A stretch of 64,000 nucleotides of DNA from Lachnospiraceae bacterium C1.1 (lineage in GTDB: Bacteria; Bacillota; Clostridia; Lachnospirales; Lachnospiraceae): positions 1,437,501 to 1,501,500 of the forward strand of contig JAUISW010000001.1 of NCBI GenBank assembly GCA_030434875.1, written 5' to 3'. The notes beneath the pieces were generated by a model. That model saw nothing but the letters and a program-made list of their open reading frames with translations. It made no database searches and was not told where the DNA came from. The translations under genes and the position numbers were made by a program. This document shows positions 55,674-64,000 of this stretch, one piece after another. Each line of letters opens with the position of its first letter. Position 1 is the stretch's first letter.

Positions 55674-58600
55674 ATGAGGAATGCGCTTCTTGATGAATAT
55701 GTAAATTTCAGATCACATAAGATTCGCTGGGTATTATTAAATATCATAGCCACCATCCCCGGAATAATGCTGAATCTCATCGTTGCCAAATCCGGACTTA
55801 TAAGCGTCAATGCAGCTTTATACTGTGTAGGTTCATACCTTACGGCAGGCATGATAAGCCCGGTTTCAGGAATGATCTGCTCTATTGTCAGCGTCACTAT
55901 AAATCCAATGTTTAAGGCGACTTTGACAACGCATATTTTTACCCTTATCTCTGAAATCGGAATCCTTGTCATGTGCAGATGCATTGATAAAGGCTGGCTG
56001 CGCAGTATTCCCAAAACACTGCTCATTGTCCTAATTAATACAGTCTTTATTTCTTTCGGAATATTTTCAAGATTCTTAATCATGGGACTCAGCGATGATA
56101 TGTCATTACTGCTGCCAAAAGGAGAGACAGTTCTTGAAACATTTAACTACGTTGCTCCGATCCAGCTTGTCATAATGGTCATTTTGTACTTATATTTTAA
56201 GAAACTGCCTGATATGATGCTCGTAAAAATCCCAAACGGAATATATTATGTCAGGGATGATGACTTTCATAAAAAAATAACCACATATAGGATAAAATGC
56301 AGGACACATTCCATAGAAAAGCATATGTATTATGGTGTTATCATAATGCTTGCACTGATGACCTTTGCTGCAGTATTTTCTTTTAACAGTCTCTATTTTT
56401 CCAACTATAGCAAGACGGAATCAGATGCCATTATCACCGAATTATACAATACCCTTAAAGAACAGGATAAGATTTTTGATACCGTAAGCATTGACAGCGC
56501 TTTTGATAAACGGTCTCCTCTTCTCAACTGGGACGACCCGAACGCGGCATACAAAAACGTCGGCTTTTTCATTGAATTTATCAGCATGCTCCTTTCAATT
56601 GAAATCCTGGCTATATCCGTAAGTATGACATACCTCAGAAACTCACTTATAACCCCCATAATAAGCGTTGCCTCAGGAGCCTACAAGTGTACTCCTGACC
56701 AGAACAATATAAACGAGGCAATTGATGATTCTTCTTTACGCATTCTCGATATCCAGACCGGAGATGAAATAGAGGCTCTTTATAATTCAATCCTCAAAAT
56801 GATCGCCGGTTTCAATCACTACGTAATGCGGATCTATCATGAACAGCAGCTCATGAACGAGCTTGAAGTTGAAAAGAAGGCGGGTAAAGCCAAAAGTGAA
56901 TTCCTCTCAAATATGTCCCATGAACTCCGCACGCCTATCAATGCCGTGATAGGTCTTGACGAAATGATACTCAGAGAAAGCAATGATGAGGAAATCCTTA
57001 CTCTTGCCCGTGATATAAAGACAGCCGGGAAATCGCTTTTAGGGCTTATAAATGACATTCTTGATTTTTCAAAGATTGAAGCCGGGAAAATGGACATAAT
57101 TCCTGTAAATTATGACCTGTCGTCAGTTGTAAATGATCTGATAAATATGATCAAGATCAGGGCTGACAAAAAAAATCTGGAGCTGATAATAGCCGTAGAC
57201 AGCGAAACTCCTAACATGCTCTATGGCGATGAGATCAGGCTTAAGCAGGTGATCACGAATATACTTACCAACGCCGTAAAATATACAGAAAAAGGAAGTG
57301 TGACCCTGAACATATCCCACGAAAAGCTTTCTCCCAGAGAAATAAACCTTCTGGTAAGCGTTAAGGATACCGGTATAGGGATGAAAGAGGAGGATCTTGG
57401 AAAACTGTTCACGGCTTTTGAACGTATAGAAGAAAAGAGAAACCGTACCGTCGAAGGAACAGGACTCGGACTGAATATTACCCAGAGCCTGCTTAACCTT
57501 ATGGGCAGCCGTCTCGAAGTAAAAAGCGTCTACGGTGAAGGCTCTACTTTCTGCTTTGCCCTGAAACAGACAGTTTTAAGCGATGAACCTATAGGTGACA
57601 TTAATCAGGCCATCAGGAAAAGCATTTCACCATCTGAGCTTTATCATGAATCTTTTATCGCACCCGAGGCAGAGATTCTGGTCGTTGATGACACTGAAAT
57701 GAACCTTACTGTAGTAAAGGGGCTGTTAAAACAGACTCAGGTTCAGATCGATACTGCCTTGAGCGGGTTTGAGTGTCTTGATATGGTCAAAAAGAAAAAA
57801 TATGACATTATCTTCCTTGACCACCGTATGCCTGAAATGGATGGGATCGAAACCTTGCAGAAATTTAATGAACTTGAGGACAACAGATCTGCCGGCACGC
57901 CTGTCATCGCCCTTACGGCCAATGCACTGTCCGGTGCCAGAGAAACCTACATTGATGCAGGTTTTGCCGATTACCTCACCAAGCCTATTGATTATAAAAA
58001 GCTCGAAAAAATGATAATGGACTATCTGCCATGCGGAAAAGTCAAGCCCTCAGACGGTACAGCTGTCAGCTCCGAAGACTCCTCCCTTCCTGAGTGGATT
58101 TTCAGCTTAAGTGACATAAACGCAAAAGAGGGGCTGCAGAACTGCGGATCAGAAAAAACTTTTCTGGATGCCCTTTATAATTTCTACGATGCCATTGATG
58201 AAAATTCAGAAAAAATTGAAAGCTATTATAACGAAAAGGACTGGCATAATTACAATATCAAAGTACATGCCTTAAAAAGCTCGGCAAGACTGATAGGTGC
58301 CGATGCCCTGTCATCAAGGGCTTTTTCCCTTGAGGTTGCGTCCGAGGATGACAGTCCGAATGAAGGATTCATCAAAATCCATCACTCTCCTACACTTAAG
58401 CTGTATCGGAGTTATAAGGAAAAGCTGGCTGCACTGAAGGCTAAAGACGATGCCGCTAAAGATGAAAGCATGAAGGAGCCCATCTCCGGCGAAGATCTTT
58501 CAGAGGCATTTGAAGGGATCCTGGAACTTATCGAATCCATTGATTATGAAACTGCTGACGAACTTATAAGATCACTTGATGACTATGTGATCCCCGATGA

Positions 58601-58682
58601 GAGCAAAGATAAATATATGCAGTTAAAAAAATATGCAGCTGCGTTTGACTGGAATGCTGCCGCTGAGCTGCTGAAAAGCTGA
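55674..58682 (+). CDS. Membrane hybrid sensor histidine kinase with receiver and Hpt domains
   Basis: About 1002 residues. An N-terminal block of about five or six membrane helices (10-190), another helix near 220-240, an extracytoplasmic loop, a helix near 300-320, then a HAMP-like region. HisKA SHELRTPINAV (His about 416), HATPase_c with EGTGLGLNITQ, receiver ILVVDDTEMN and FLDHRMPEMDG (Asp about 715), and Hpt KVHALKSSARL (His about 863). From HisKA onward it closely matches the FIST kinase at 31111, but the sensor differs. Start set by GGAGG 7 bases before the ATG at 55674; the frame also opens at 55656. No response regulator is adjacent. Confidence 0.88.
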   Translation: MRNALLDEYVNFRSHKIRWVLLNIIATIPGIMLNLIVAKSGLISVNAALYCVGSYLTAGMISPVSGMICSIVSVTINPMFKATLTTHIFTLISEIGILVMCRCIDKGWLRSIPKTLLIVLINTVFISFGIFSRFLIMGLSDDMSLLLPKGETVLETFNYVAPIQLVIMVILYLYFKKLPDMMLVKIPNGIYYVRDDDFHKKITTYRIKCRTHSIEKHMYYGVIIMLALMTFAAVFSFNSLYFSNYSKTESDAIITELYNTLKEQDKIFDTVSIDSAFDKRSPLLNWDDPNAAYKNVGFFIEFISMLLSIEILAISVSMTYLRNSLITPIISVASGAYKCTPDQNNINEAIDDSSLRILDIQTGDEIEALYNSILKMIAGFNHYVMRIYHEQQLMNELEVEKKAGKAKSEFLSNMSHELRTPINAVIGLDEMILRESNDEEILTLARDIKTAGKSLLGLINDILDFSKIEAGKMDIIPVNYDLSSVVNDLINMIKIRADKKNLELIIAVDSETPNMLYGDEIRLKQVITNILTNAVKYTEKGSVTLNISHEKLSPREINLLVSVKDTGIGMKEEDLGKLFTAFERIEEKRNRTVEGTGLGLNITQSLLNLMGSRLEVKSVYGEGSTFCFALKQTVLSDEPIGDINQAIRKSISPSELYHESFIAPEAEILVVDDTEMNLTVVKGLLKQTQVQIDTALSGFECLDMVKKKKYDIIFLDHRMPEMDGIETLQKFNELEDNRSAGTPVIALTANALSGARETYIDAGFADYLTKPIDYKKLEKMIMDYLPCGKVKPSDGTAVSSEDSSLPEWIFSLSDINAKEGLQNCGSEKTFLDALYNFYDAIDENSEKIESYYNEKDWHNYNIKVHALKSSARLIGADALSSRAFSLEVASEDDSPNEGFIKIHHSPTLKLYRSYKEKLAALKAKDDAAKDESMKEPISGEDLSEAFEGILELIESIDYETADELIRSLDDYVIPDESKDKYMQLKKYAAAFDWNAAAELLKS

Positions 58683-58686
58683 AAAT

Positions 58687-58730
58687 AAGGCAGAAGGCCT
58701 GTATCGATCAGGTGCCTCCTGCCTTTCTTC
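58687..58730 (+). terminator. Terminator after the hybrid kinase
   Basis: AAGGCAG and AGGC pair with GCCT and CTGCCTT (one mismatch), then TTCTTCTTT. Confidence 0.82.
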
Positions 58731-58769
58731 TTTATGAACTGTTCATAAAGAATTTGGTAACTGTTCAGG
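58728..58769. repeat. Small palindrome plus GTAACTGTTCAGG half-site
   Basis: TTCTTTATGAA, 3 bases, then the exact complement (58728-58752), followed by GTAACTGTTCAGG at 58757-58769, which equals one arm of the hairpin at 1171. Possibly a decayed end of the GTTAC element family. Confidence 0.35.
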
Positions 58770-58787
58770 TTATCTTGCAACAGATCC

Positions 58788-60206
58788 TTAGACCTTTTTA
58801 TTTTGGATCTTTGCGAAATATGCTTTTGTTTCTGACACGATAACACCATTAAGCGCAAGAAGTGCTATCAGATTCGGAATCGCCATCAGTGCGTTAAATA
58901 TATCCGCAATTGTCCATACTTCCGAAACCGTAAAAAACGGACCTATAAGAACAGCAAAAATATAGAGCCATCTGTAAATCTTTACGACCATCATGTTATC
59001 AAAAAGGTATTCAAGCGATCTTTCGCTGTAATAATCCCAGCCCAGAATAGTTGTAAATGCAAAAAACACAAGGCATACCATCAGTATGAAAGGCCCGACA
59101 CTTGAATTCCATGGTAAACCATTAAGGAACGCTGTCGAAGTCACATCAACACCCTCAAGACCTTTTGCGAGAGATATGTCATACGCTCCGGTAACAAGGA
59201 TCGTGAGTCCTGTAAGAGTACATATGCATACAGTATCGATAAAGGTTCCTGTCATCGATACAAGCCCCTGACGTACCGGCTCCTCCGTCTGAGCCGCTGC
59301 CGCTGCTATAGGCGCACTTCCAAGTCCCGATTCATTAGAGAATATCCCTCTTGCCACACCCTTCTGCATGGCAACAAACATAGCTCCAAACGCTCCGCCT
59401 GCAGCCGCCCTGAGTCCGAATGCGCCTTCAAACACCGATACTATTGCAGATGGTATAGCCCTGAAATTAAAGAGCAGAATTGCTGTGCAGACTACGACAT
59501 AAATAACAGCCATAAAAGGAACGATCACAGAAGATACATTTGCAATCCTTTTAATTCCGCCAATAACTACCAGAGCTACAAAAAAGGCCACTATCACGGA
59601 TGTGATCACAGTTACTACCGAATAATCAACTCCCAGAATATTGACTTTATGAAGCATGTCAGGATCAAAGAAGCTCTTTGTGGCAGAGGCAATTCCGTTG
59701 ACCTGTGTAAAAGTACCTATTCCCATAAGTCCTACGCAGGTGGCAAATACAGCAAAGCATTTTGCAAGCCATTTCCACTGTCTGCCCATTCCGTTTTCTA
59801 TATAGTAAAACGGTCCTCCAAGGAATCTCCCGTTTCCCTTGTTAACCCTGTATTTAACAGCAAGGAGACCTTCTGCATATTTAGTTGCCATGCCAAGGCA
59901 TGCCGCCATTACCATCCAAAATATCGCCCCCGGTCCTCCTGCCATTACTGCCGTGGCAACCCCAACGATATTTCCTGTTCCGATGGTTGCCGCAAGTGCC
60001 GTACAAAGTGCTCCGAAGCTTGAGACCTCACCATTTGCGGTGTCCTCATTGCTGACCATATATCTTAATGCCAGCCCCAATTTTCTGAACTGCAGGATTC
60101 CAAGTCTTACTGTCAGAAAAATTCCCGTACCCATGATGAGGACGATCAAGGGTATTCCCCACACAAAATCATCAATACTCACTAATACTGCATTAAAAGC
60201 TTCCAT
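58788..60206 (-). CDS. AGCS-family sodium:alanine/glycine symporter
   Basis: 472 residues, about 10-11 membrane helices. Family motifs GTGIFLTVRLGILQFRKL, ATIGTGNIVGVATAV, GGPGAIFWMVMAACLGMATKYAE and FSNESGLGSAPIAAAAA. A membrane importer coupled to sodium. The glycine riboswitch in its leader indicates that glycine is a physiological substrate or signal. Monocistronic. Confidence 0.93.
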   Translation of the reverse strand: MEAFNAVLVSIDDFVWGIPLIVLIMGTGIFLTVRLGILQFRKLGLALRYMVSNEDTANGEVSSFGALCTALAATIGTGNIVGVATAVMAGGPGAIFWMVMAACLGMATKYAEGLLAVKYRVNKGNGRFLGGPFYYIENGMGRQWKWLAKCFAVFATCVGLMGIGTFTQVNGIASATKSFFDPDMLHKVNILGVDYSVVTVITSVIVAFFVALVVIGGIKRIANVSSVIVPFMAVIYVVVCTAILLFNFRAIPSAIVSVFEGAFGLRAAAGGAFGAMFVAMQKGVARGIFSNESGLGSAPIAAAAAQTEEPVRQGLVSMTGTFIDTVCICTLTGLTILVTGAYDISLAKGLEGVDVTSTAFLNGLPWNSSVGPFILMVCLVFFAFTTILGWDYYSERSLEYLFDNMMVVKIYRWLYIFAVLIGPFFTVSEVWTIADIFNALMAIPNLIALLALNGVIVSETKAYFAKIQNKKV

Positions 60207-60243
60207 TTTTTCTTCTCTCCTTAAAATAAAATATTTTAAAATG

Positions 60244-60271
60244 AAAAAAGCCGATTAATTTTAATCGACTT
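60244..60271 (-). terminator. Riboswitch expression-platform terminator
   Basis: On the minus strand GTCGATTA and TAATCGGC form a stem with an AAAT loop, followed by a run of T. It lies between the glycine aptamer and the AGCS ribosome site, so it probably is the ligand-controlled terminator. Confidence 0.75.
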
Positions 60272-60297
60272 ACCGGAGAGGACACAAATATAAAATT

Positions 60298-60399
60298 TGC
60301 TCTGTCCTTTTGCCTGAGAGATTACACCCTGCATGATATTCCTCATTACACACAGTATGCCTACACCTTCGGCGCTCTAAAGAGACTCTCCAGAGAATC
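60298..60399 (-). promoter_or_regulatory. Glycine riboswitch, single aptamer
   Basis: On the minus strand, GATTCTCTGGAGAGTCTC leads into GCGCCGAAGGTGTAG, and the aptamer ends with CTCTCAGGCAAAAGGACAGAG-like core bases, the hallmark of the glycine aptamer. Only one aptamer is present; no second copy lies in the next ~70 bases. In glycine-transporter leaders such single aptamers usually switch expression off when glycine is plentiful; the downstream terminator fits that. Confidence 0.92.
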
Positions 60400-60407
60400 G
60401 CAAAAAT

Positions 60408-60436
60408 ATGATAACATCTATCAATATTATTCGCAA
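60408..60436 (-). promoter_or_regulatory. Promoter of the riboswitch-AGCS transcript
   Basis: TTGCGA, a 17-base spacer and TATCAT on the minus strand, directly upstream of the aptamer. Confidence 0.55.
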
Positions 60437-60469
60437 TGGCATTAGTGAATAAATTTAATCAATTTATCT

Positions 60470-60700
60470 TCAATTCATCATGCAGCTTTTTCTTTCCTCG
60501 CTGTCATCATTTTTTACATAGTGAGCCCTGAACTCCATATTTATTTCCCTAAGCTCTTTCTTTCCGTCTATATATGCCTGATACATCTCTGCGAGTCCCG
60601 CCATACAGCCATCACAGCTTCCCTCCATTGACCCGAGAGACTCTCTCACTATTTCTTCACGTTCTTCCTTTGTTGTATCTTTGATCAAATAAGATTTCAT
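60470..60700 (-). CDS. Small hypothetical protein with CDGC motif
   Basis: 76 residues, charged and mostly helical. It contains SMEGSCDGCMAGLAEMYQAYIDG and ends in CMMN. A CxxC plus a later Cys could bind metal or undergo disulfide exchange, but this is not demonstrated. It is in a likely two-gene unit with the gene at 60726 (25-base gap). I do not recognise the family with certainty. Confidence 0.6.
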   Translation of the reverse strand: MKSYLIKDTTKEEREEIVRESLGSMEGSCDGCMAGLAEMYQAYIDGKKELREINMEFRAHYVKNDDSEERKSCMMN

Positions 60701-60725
60701 TTTTTACTCCTTGTCCTGTACATTT

Positions 60726-61004
60726 TTAAACCGCCAGCATCCATTCAGTCTTCTCTCTTGTAAAATAAAGCCTCACATTTTTTCTCAGACCAAATAATTC
60801 AATCCTACACTCAAATATATCTGTATCATGCGTTACAAATATACCGTCATGCGCATTAAAGCTTCCCTTTTGATCCAGCATTCTAAAGGCCTTCACTGTA
60901 TAGGACTGATAAATACCATCCTCATCCAAAATCCGAAATCGCAATGGTATTACTGTTCCATCTGACTTATGCTCACAAATTACATCAACATTTTTTATAA
61001 CCAT
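60726..61004 (-). CDS. Small hypothetical beta-rich protein
   Basis: About 92 residues starting MVIKNVDVICEHKSDGTVIP, ending in a basic aromatic segment RLYFTREKTEWML. Predicted mainly beta strands, soluble. The ATG at 61004 has only a weak GGGTG site; an earlier start at 61049 is possible. Divergent from the LysR gene, which may control it and the 60470 gene. Function unknown. Confidence 0.55.
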   Translation of the reverse strand: MVIKNVDVICEHKSDGTVIPLRFRILDEDGIYQSYTVKAFRMLDQKGSFNAHDGIFVTHDTDIFECRIELFGLRKNVRLYFTREKTEWMLAV

Positions 61005-61135
61005 ATCACAAACACCCGTTCTATTGCCTTTGAACTTATTATATACCAAACAGGCGTTCCTGTAAAGTAAATCTCTGTTTTTATAAATAAATTATGATAA
61101 AATATCTATATCCAACTAACAATACGGAGAAAACA

Positions 61136-62056
61136 ATGATCAATTATATAAAACTTATAATCGAAGAAGGCAGTATTACTGATGCTGCCAAAAAGCTGAA
61201 TATTTCGCAGCCTGCCCTGAGTGCCAAGGTTAAAAAAATTGAAGAGGATTATGGAATAGAAATTTTCAGAAAAAACAGACGCCCCCTTTGTCTTACCGAA
61301 GAGGGCGAGCGCTATGTTAAATTTTTCGACGAATATGAATTAATAGAACGAGAATTCAAGCATGATATATCTGACCTTAGAAATCTTAAAACCGGATATA
61401 TAAAAATCGGCGGACCACAGCTTTACACCATAGCATTTCTTCCGGAGGCAATAGAAAGATTCAGAAAGCTTTATCCCGATGTCAAAATAGAGATTGTAAA
61501 CGACAGTGCCCCTGAACTGTCCGAAATGCTCATGAAGCGTAAACTGGATCTTTTTGTTTCAAATCCCGGAAAGAAAGAGAAAAAGTTCTGCTATGAAGCA
61601 GTCGCTGACATCGAACTTCTTTTATGTGTTCCTAAAAAATTTGAGATCAATAAAAAGCTTAAAGATTACGCTATAAAAGACCTGCACAAAAAATCCGATT
61701 TTAAGACAGCCGATATAAAGGATTTTGACGGTCTGCCTTTCGCAATGTTACGGTCAAATCAACATATGGGGGCATCATTAAGGAAAATTTTACGTGATAA
61801 AGAGGTTGAACCTTCTAATATCATCGAAACTGACCAGGCCATCACTGCCTATGCACTTACTGCTGCCGGAACAGCTATATCCGTTATGTACGACCGTGCT
61901 CTGTGTTATTTAGGAAATGAGGCCGATGATGTATGTTTTTACAGGATAGCCGACAGAAAAATCAGCGAATCCATTTATCTCGTACATCTCGATCAGCCTG
62001 AAAATCCTGCAGTTGACGAATTTGTCAAATGTTTCAGGCAGGTAATGGATCAATAA
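61136..62056 (+). CDS. LysR-family transcriptional regulator
   Basis: About 306 residues. N-terminal winged HTH (MINYIKLIIEEGSITDAAKK, then ISQPALSAKVKKIE), a linker helix, and a LysR substrate-binding domain (about 85-300; KTGYIKIGGPQLYTIAF). I start at 61136 with CGGAG 7 bases upstream; the longer frame from 61094 lacks a site. It diverges from the two small genes on the minus strand, the usual place for LysR targets. Co-inducer unknown. Confidence 0.87.
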   Translation: MINYIKLIIEEGSITDAAKKLNISQPALSAKVKKIEEDYGIEIFRKNRRPLCLTEEGERYVKFFDEYELIEREFKHDISDLRNLKTGYIKIGGPQLYTIAFLPEAIERFRKLYPDVKIEIVNDSAPELSEMLMKRKLDLFVSNPGKKEKKFCYEAVADIELLLCVPKKFEINKKLKDYAIKDLHKKSDFKTADIKDFDGLPFAMLRSNQHMGASLRKILRDKEVEPSNIIETDQAITAYALTAAGTAISVMYDRALCYLGNEADDVCFYRIADRKISESIYLVHLDQPENPAVDEFVKCFRQVMDQ

Positions 62057-62058
62057 AT

Positions 62059-62117
62059 AAAACCCGGCATGTTTTCAGCTGATTTCTTCTCAGCCAAAAG
62101 CAAATGCCGGGTTTTTT
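62059..62117. terminator. Bidirectional terminator between LysR and chemoreceptor genes
   Basis: AAAACCCGGCAT pairs with ATGCCGGGTTTTTT around a long loop that itself contains AGCTGA/TCAGC. Confidence 0.88.
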
Positions 62118-62152
62118 AATTTATCTTAAACTATTATGACAAACTTTTATGA

Positions 62153-63862
62153 TCAATACTGGAATACCGAAATTGCATTCTGCTGATCCTGTGCAAGGTT
62201 TGCAAGAGCTTCACTGGAAGCTGCGATCTCCTCTGTAGACGCAGACTGCTCTTCTGTTGCAGCACTTACGGTAGACATTGCATCCGAGATCTTATTGCTG
62301 TGCTTATTGATCGCCCTTACTCCTGTCTGGATAAGAACAGTTTCGCTTACCATAGTATCAATAGATTCCTCTACAACATTCATCTGGTTCGAAACTTCAA
62401 GGACAACACTGTTAATGTTCTCGAACACACCGCTTAAATTCTCGATGGACTTTGTACCTTCTAATACGGCTTCTCTTTCAGCATTCATTGATTCTACAAC
62501 AAGTCTTGTATCTTCCTGAATATCCTTTATAAGAGCTGCAATCCTCTCTGTAGCACCCTGGGATTCATTCGCAAGATTACTTACTTCCTCAGCAACTACG
62601 GCAAATCCTCTTCCATGCTCTCCTGCTCTTGCAGCCTCAATTGTCGCATTAAGTGAAAGGAGGTTTGTCTGATCTGCAATACTTGCTATAGTATCAACGA
62701 TCTTTCCGATCTCTTCTGATCTTTCTCCAAGCCTGTCAACCATTTCAGAAGATTCATTAACTATATCTTCCACATGGCGGATCGTATCAATAGTTGCAAC
62801 AACCTTGTCTCTTCCTGCCAGTGAGTGCTCTGCTGCAGTCTTCGAATTCTCTGCAACCTTCGCTGCCTCAGCCTTAACCCTTTCAACCGACTCGTTTACT
62901 CTCTCTAAAGATTCGTTTCCTTCTTTAACTGCGATCTGCTGACCTTCTATAAGTGAAACGACCTCCTGAGATGAATCTGCAACCTGTCCTGATGCCATAG
63001 CAGACTGATCGGCGCTTGCAGCAAGCTCCTCAGAAGATGCAGCGATCTGCTCTGATGCAGCACTGACATCATGAATGAGCTTTCCTACAGAAGCCTTCAT
63101 ATCTTCAAGCGTTCTTGCGAGATCTCCGAATTCATCTTTTCTATCTATCTTACCTGTATAAAGTCTGAAGTCTCCTTCCTTCATCTTTGTACATCCGATA
63201 GTAAATACCTTCATAGTCTGATTTATATCTTTAACGATGATAAAGCTGAAAATAAGAAGTACCAATAATGCAGCCATATTCATTACGATAGTCATAACAA
63301 ACTGCAGATCACTTCTTGCATTAGTTTCCTCAAGAAGAATTTCTGCATTTGAATCCGCAAGGCTTGCCAGATTTGAAAGACTGTCACTCATTGATTTTGC
63401 CGAACCGGAGTCCATTTCTTTGTACTTTTCCCAGGCTTCATCTGTTTTTCCATTATCGCAGAGTGATCTTATCTCTTCTATATCCGCAATGAACTCATCC
63501 CAGTGTCCTTCTGTTTCGCTTACATAAGCTGTAACATTGGAAGCCATATTTCCAAGCACTGCATATTCAGGCCAGATTTCTTTATATTCAGACACTGCCT
63601 CGTCAAGATAAGTCTCAGTTTTAGGATCATCGGGAGCAAGAATGTGTTCGACAGTTCTTTCCTTGATCAGATTTAAAAGCGCACGCTCTTTGCCTAAAAG
63701 ACCTATCGCCGTAAGTTTCCTGTTATACATATTATCCATATCGGCATTAGCTTTTTTTATCGAATTTATACCCGTGATTCCAAGCATCAGCATGCCTATT
63801 ATGCCTATTACAATTAGTATCATGATCTTTGAAACAAGTTTCAGATTTTGGAAGAACTTCAT
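62153..63862 (-). CDS. Methyl-accepting chemotaxis protein
   Basis: 569 residues. TM1 (about 12-32), an extracellular four-helix-bundle (4HB_MCP-type) sensor, TM2 (about 188-210), HAMP (about 211-265), then the methylation helices and the signalling hairpin with [21 protein letters not shown]. No pentapeptide tether is visible at the C-terminus. GAAAGGA precedes the ATG. It controls flagellar motion through CheA/CheW; the ligand is unknown. Other chemotaxis genes lie outside the window. Confidence 0.92.
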   Translation of the reverse strand: MKFFQNLKLVSKIMILIVIGIIGMLMLGITGINSIKKANADMDNMYNRKLTAIGLLGKERALLNLIKERTVEHILAPDDPKTETYLDEAVSEYKEIWPEYAVLGNMASNVTAYVSETEGHWDEFIADIEEIRSLCDNGKTDEAWEKYKEMDSGSAKSMSDSLSNLASLADSNAEILLEETNARSDLQFVMTIVMNMAALLVLLIFSFIIVKDINQTMKVFTIGCTKMKEGDFRLYTGKIDRKDEFGDLARTLEDMKASVGKLIHDVSAASEQIAASSEELAASADQSAMASGQVADSSQEVVSLIEGQQIAVKEGNESLERVNESVERVKAEAAKVAENSKTAAEHSLAGRDKVVATIDTIRHVEDIVNESSEMVDRLGERSEEIGKIVDTIASIADQTNLLSLNATIEAARAGEHGRGFAVVAEEVSNLANESQGATERIAALIKDIQEDTRLVVESMNAEREAVLEGTKSIENLSGVFENINSVVLEVSNQMNVVEESIDTMVSETVLIQTGVRAINKHSNKISDAMSTVSAATEEQSASTEEIAASSEALANLAQDQQNAISVFQY

Positions 63863-63963
63863 AACACATTCCTTTCATAATGATTAAATAGTGGTGTATA
63901 TTGAACGACTCTTGTCTTATATTGATCCGAACCTGCCTTAAATTGGGGAGTTGGCATTTTTAC

Positions 63964-63991
63964 GCGCAGGACATTGGGGGAATTCCTGCGC
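63964..63991. repeat. Inverted repeat at the right edge
   Basis: GCGCAGGA and TCCTGCGC around a 12-base loop. There is no T-run following on either strand, so it is not a typical terminator; its gene context lies beyond the window. Confidence 0.45.
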
Positions 63992-64000
63992 ATTAAAAAA

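Noticed and set aside
55514..56083. 189-residue minus-strand frame overlapping the hybrid kinase start
   Set aside because: No ribosome site; it overlaps the better supported kinase gene and the structured repeat.
63863..64000. Flagellar (sigma-28 type) promoter for the chemoreceptor
   Set aside because: No acceptable match to the TAAA and GCCGATAA elements at the right spacing.

Overview
The window is chromosomal DNA of a low-to-moderate G+C, anaerobic, Gram-positive bacterium, most likely a fibre-degrading Lachnospiraceae of the Butyrivibrio/Pseudobutyrivibrio type. This is inferred from strong AGGAGG ribosome binding sites, a class III (oxygen-sensitive) ribonucleotide reductase, PTS transporters, a huge secreted GH43 arabinanase-like protein, BspA-type leucine-rich repeats, and PilZ and chemotaxis proteins. 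I see no rRNA, tRNA, CRISPR array, prophage or intact insertion sequence.

Layout. 1-8.3 kb: the 3' part of guanine deaminase; then on the minus strand an AAA-ATPase/PD-(D/E)XK protein and a malQ-glgP-cobQ operon. 8.6-13.7 kb (plus): a tyrosine recombinase, a TtcA-like tRNA thiolase, a SulP anion transporter, a 145-bp palindrome and a small secreted LRR protein. 13.7-25.1 kb (minus): an 1856-residue GH43/LamG protein, a Cof-type phosphatase, an NlpC/P60 wall hydrolase, and nrdDG with a redoxin domain fused to NrdD. 25.3-31 kb: a PTS IIC membrane protein, then a PTS IIBC and tannase-like esterase operon divergent from an RpiR regulator, with two mobile MITE-like copies nearby. 31-38 kb: a PilZ protein and FIST-type hybrid kinase, a repeat-dense island, an orphan MrpC, small genes and a gene remnant. 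38-44.4 kb: a complete oppABCDF operon. 44.7-52.6 kb: a SIMPL protein, serC-serA and leuB-ilvD-ilvB. 52.7-58.7 kb: a VanY-like peptidase, tgt and yajC, then a second hybrid kinase. 58.8-64 kb: a glycine-riboswitch-controlled AGCS symporter, two small proteins, a LysR regulator and a chemotaxis receptor.

The strongest unexplained signal is not a protein system but several families of structured repeats. (i) Two ~200-bp elements (25294-25489 and 30008-30208) have matching ends (GTTACTGTTCACA) and each is flanked by a perfect 8-bp direct repeat, so they look like transposed non-autonomous elements. (ii) Two inverted copies of a ~127-bp element (35841-35966 and 55499-55626) differ by paired substitutions that keep their hairpins intact. 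(iii) A 145-bp nested palindrome lies at 12451-12595. (iv) A fold-back region lies at 35436-35805, where one arm could pair with either of two others.

Functional links. MalQ and GlgP break down maltodextrin or glycogen. The RpiR gene and the PTS/esterase operon share a TGAATAA-type palindrome. SerC/SerA, IlvB/IlvD/LeuB, Opp and AgcS together cover amino acid synthesis and uptake. PilZ, two hybrid kinases and the chemoreceptor indicate signal transduction tied to motility or the cell surface.
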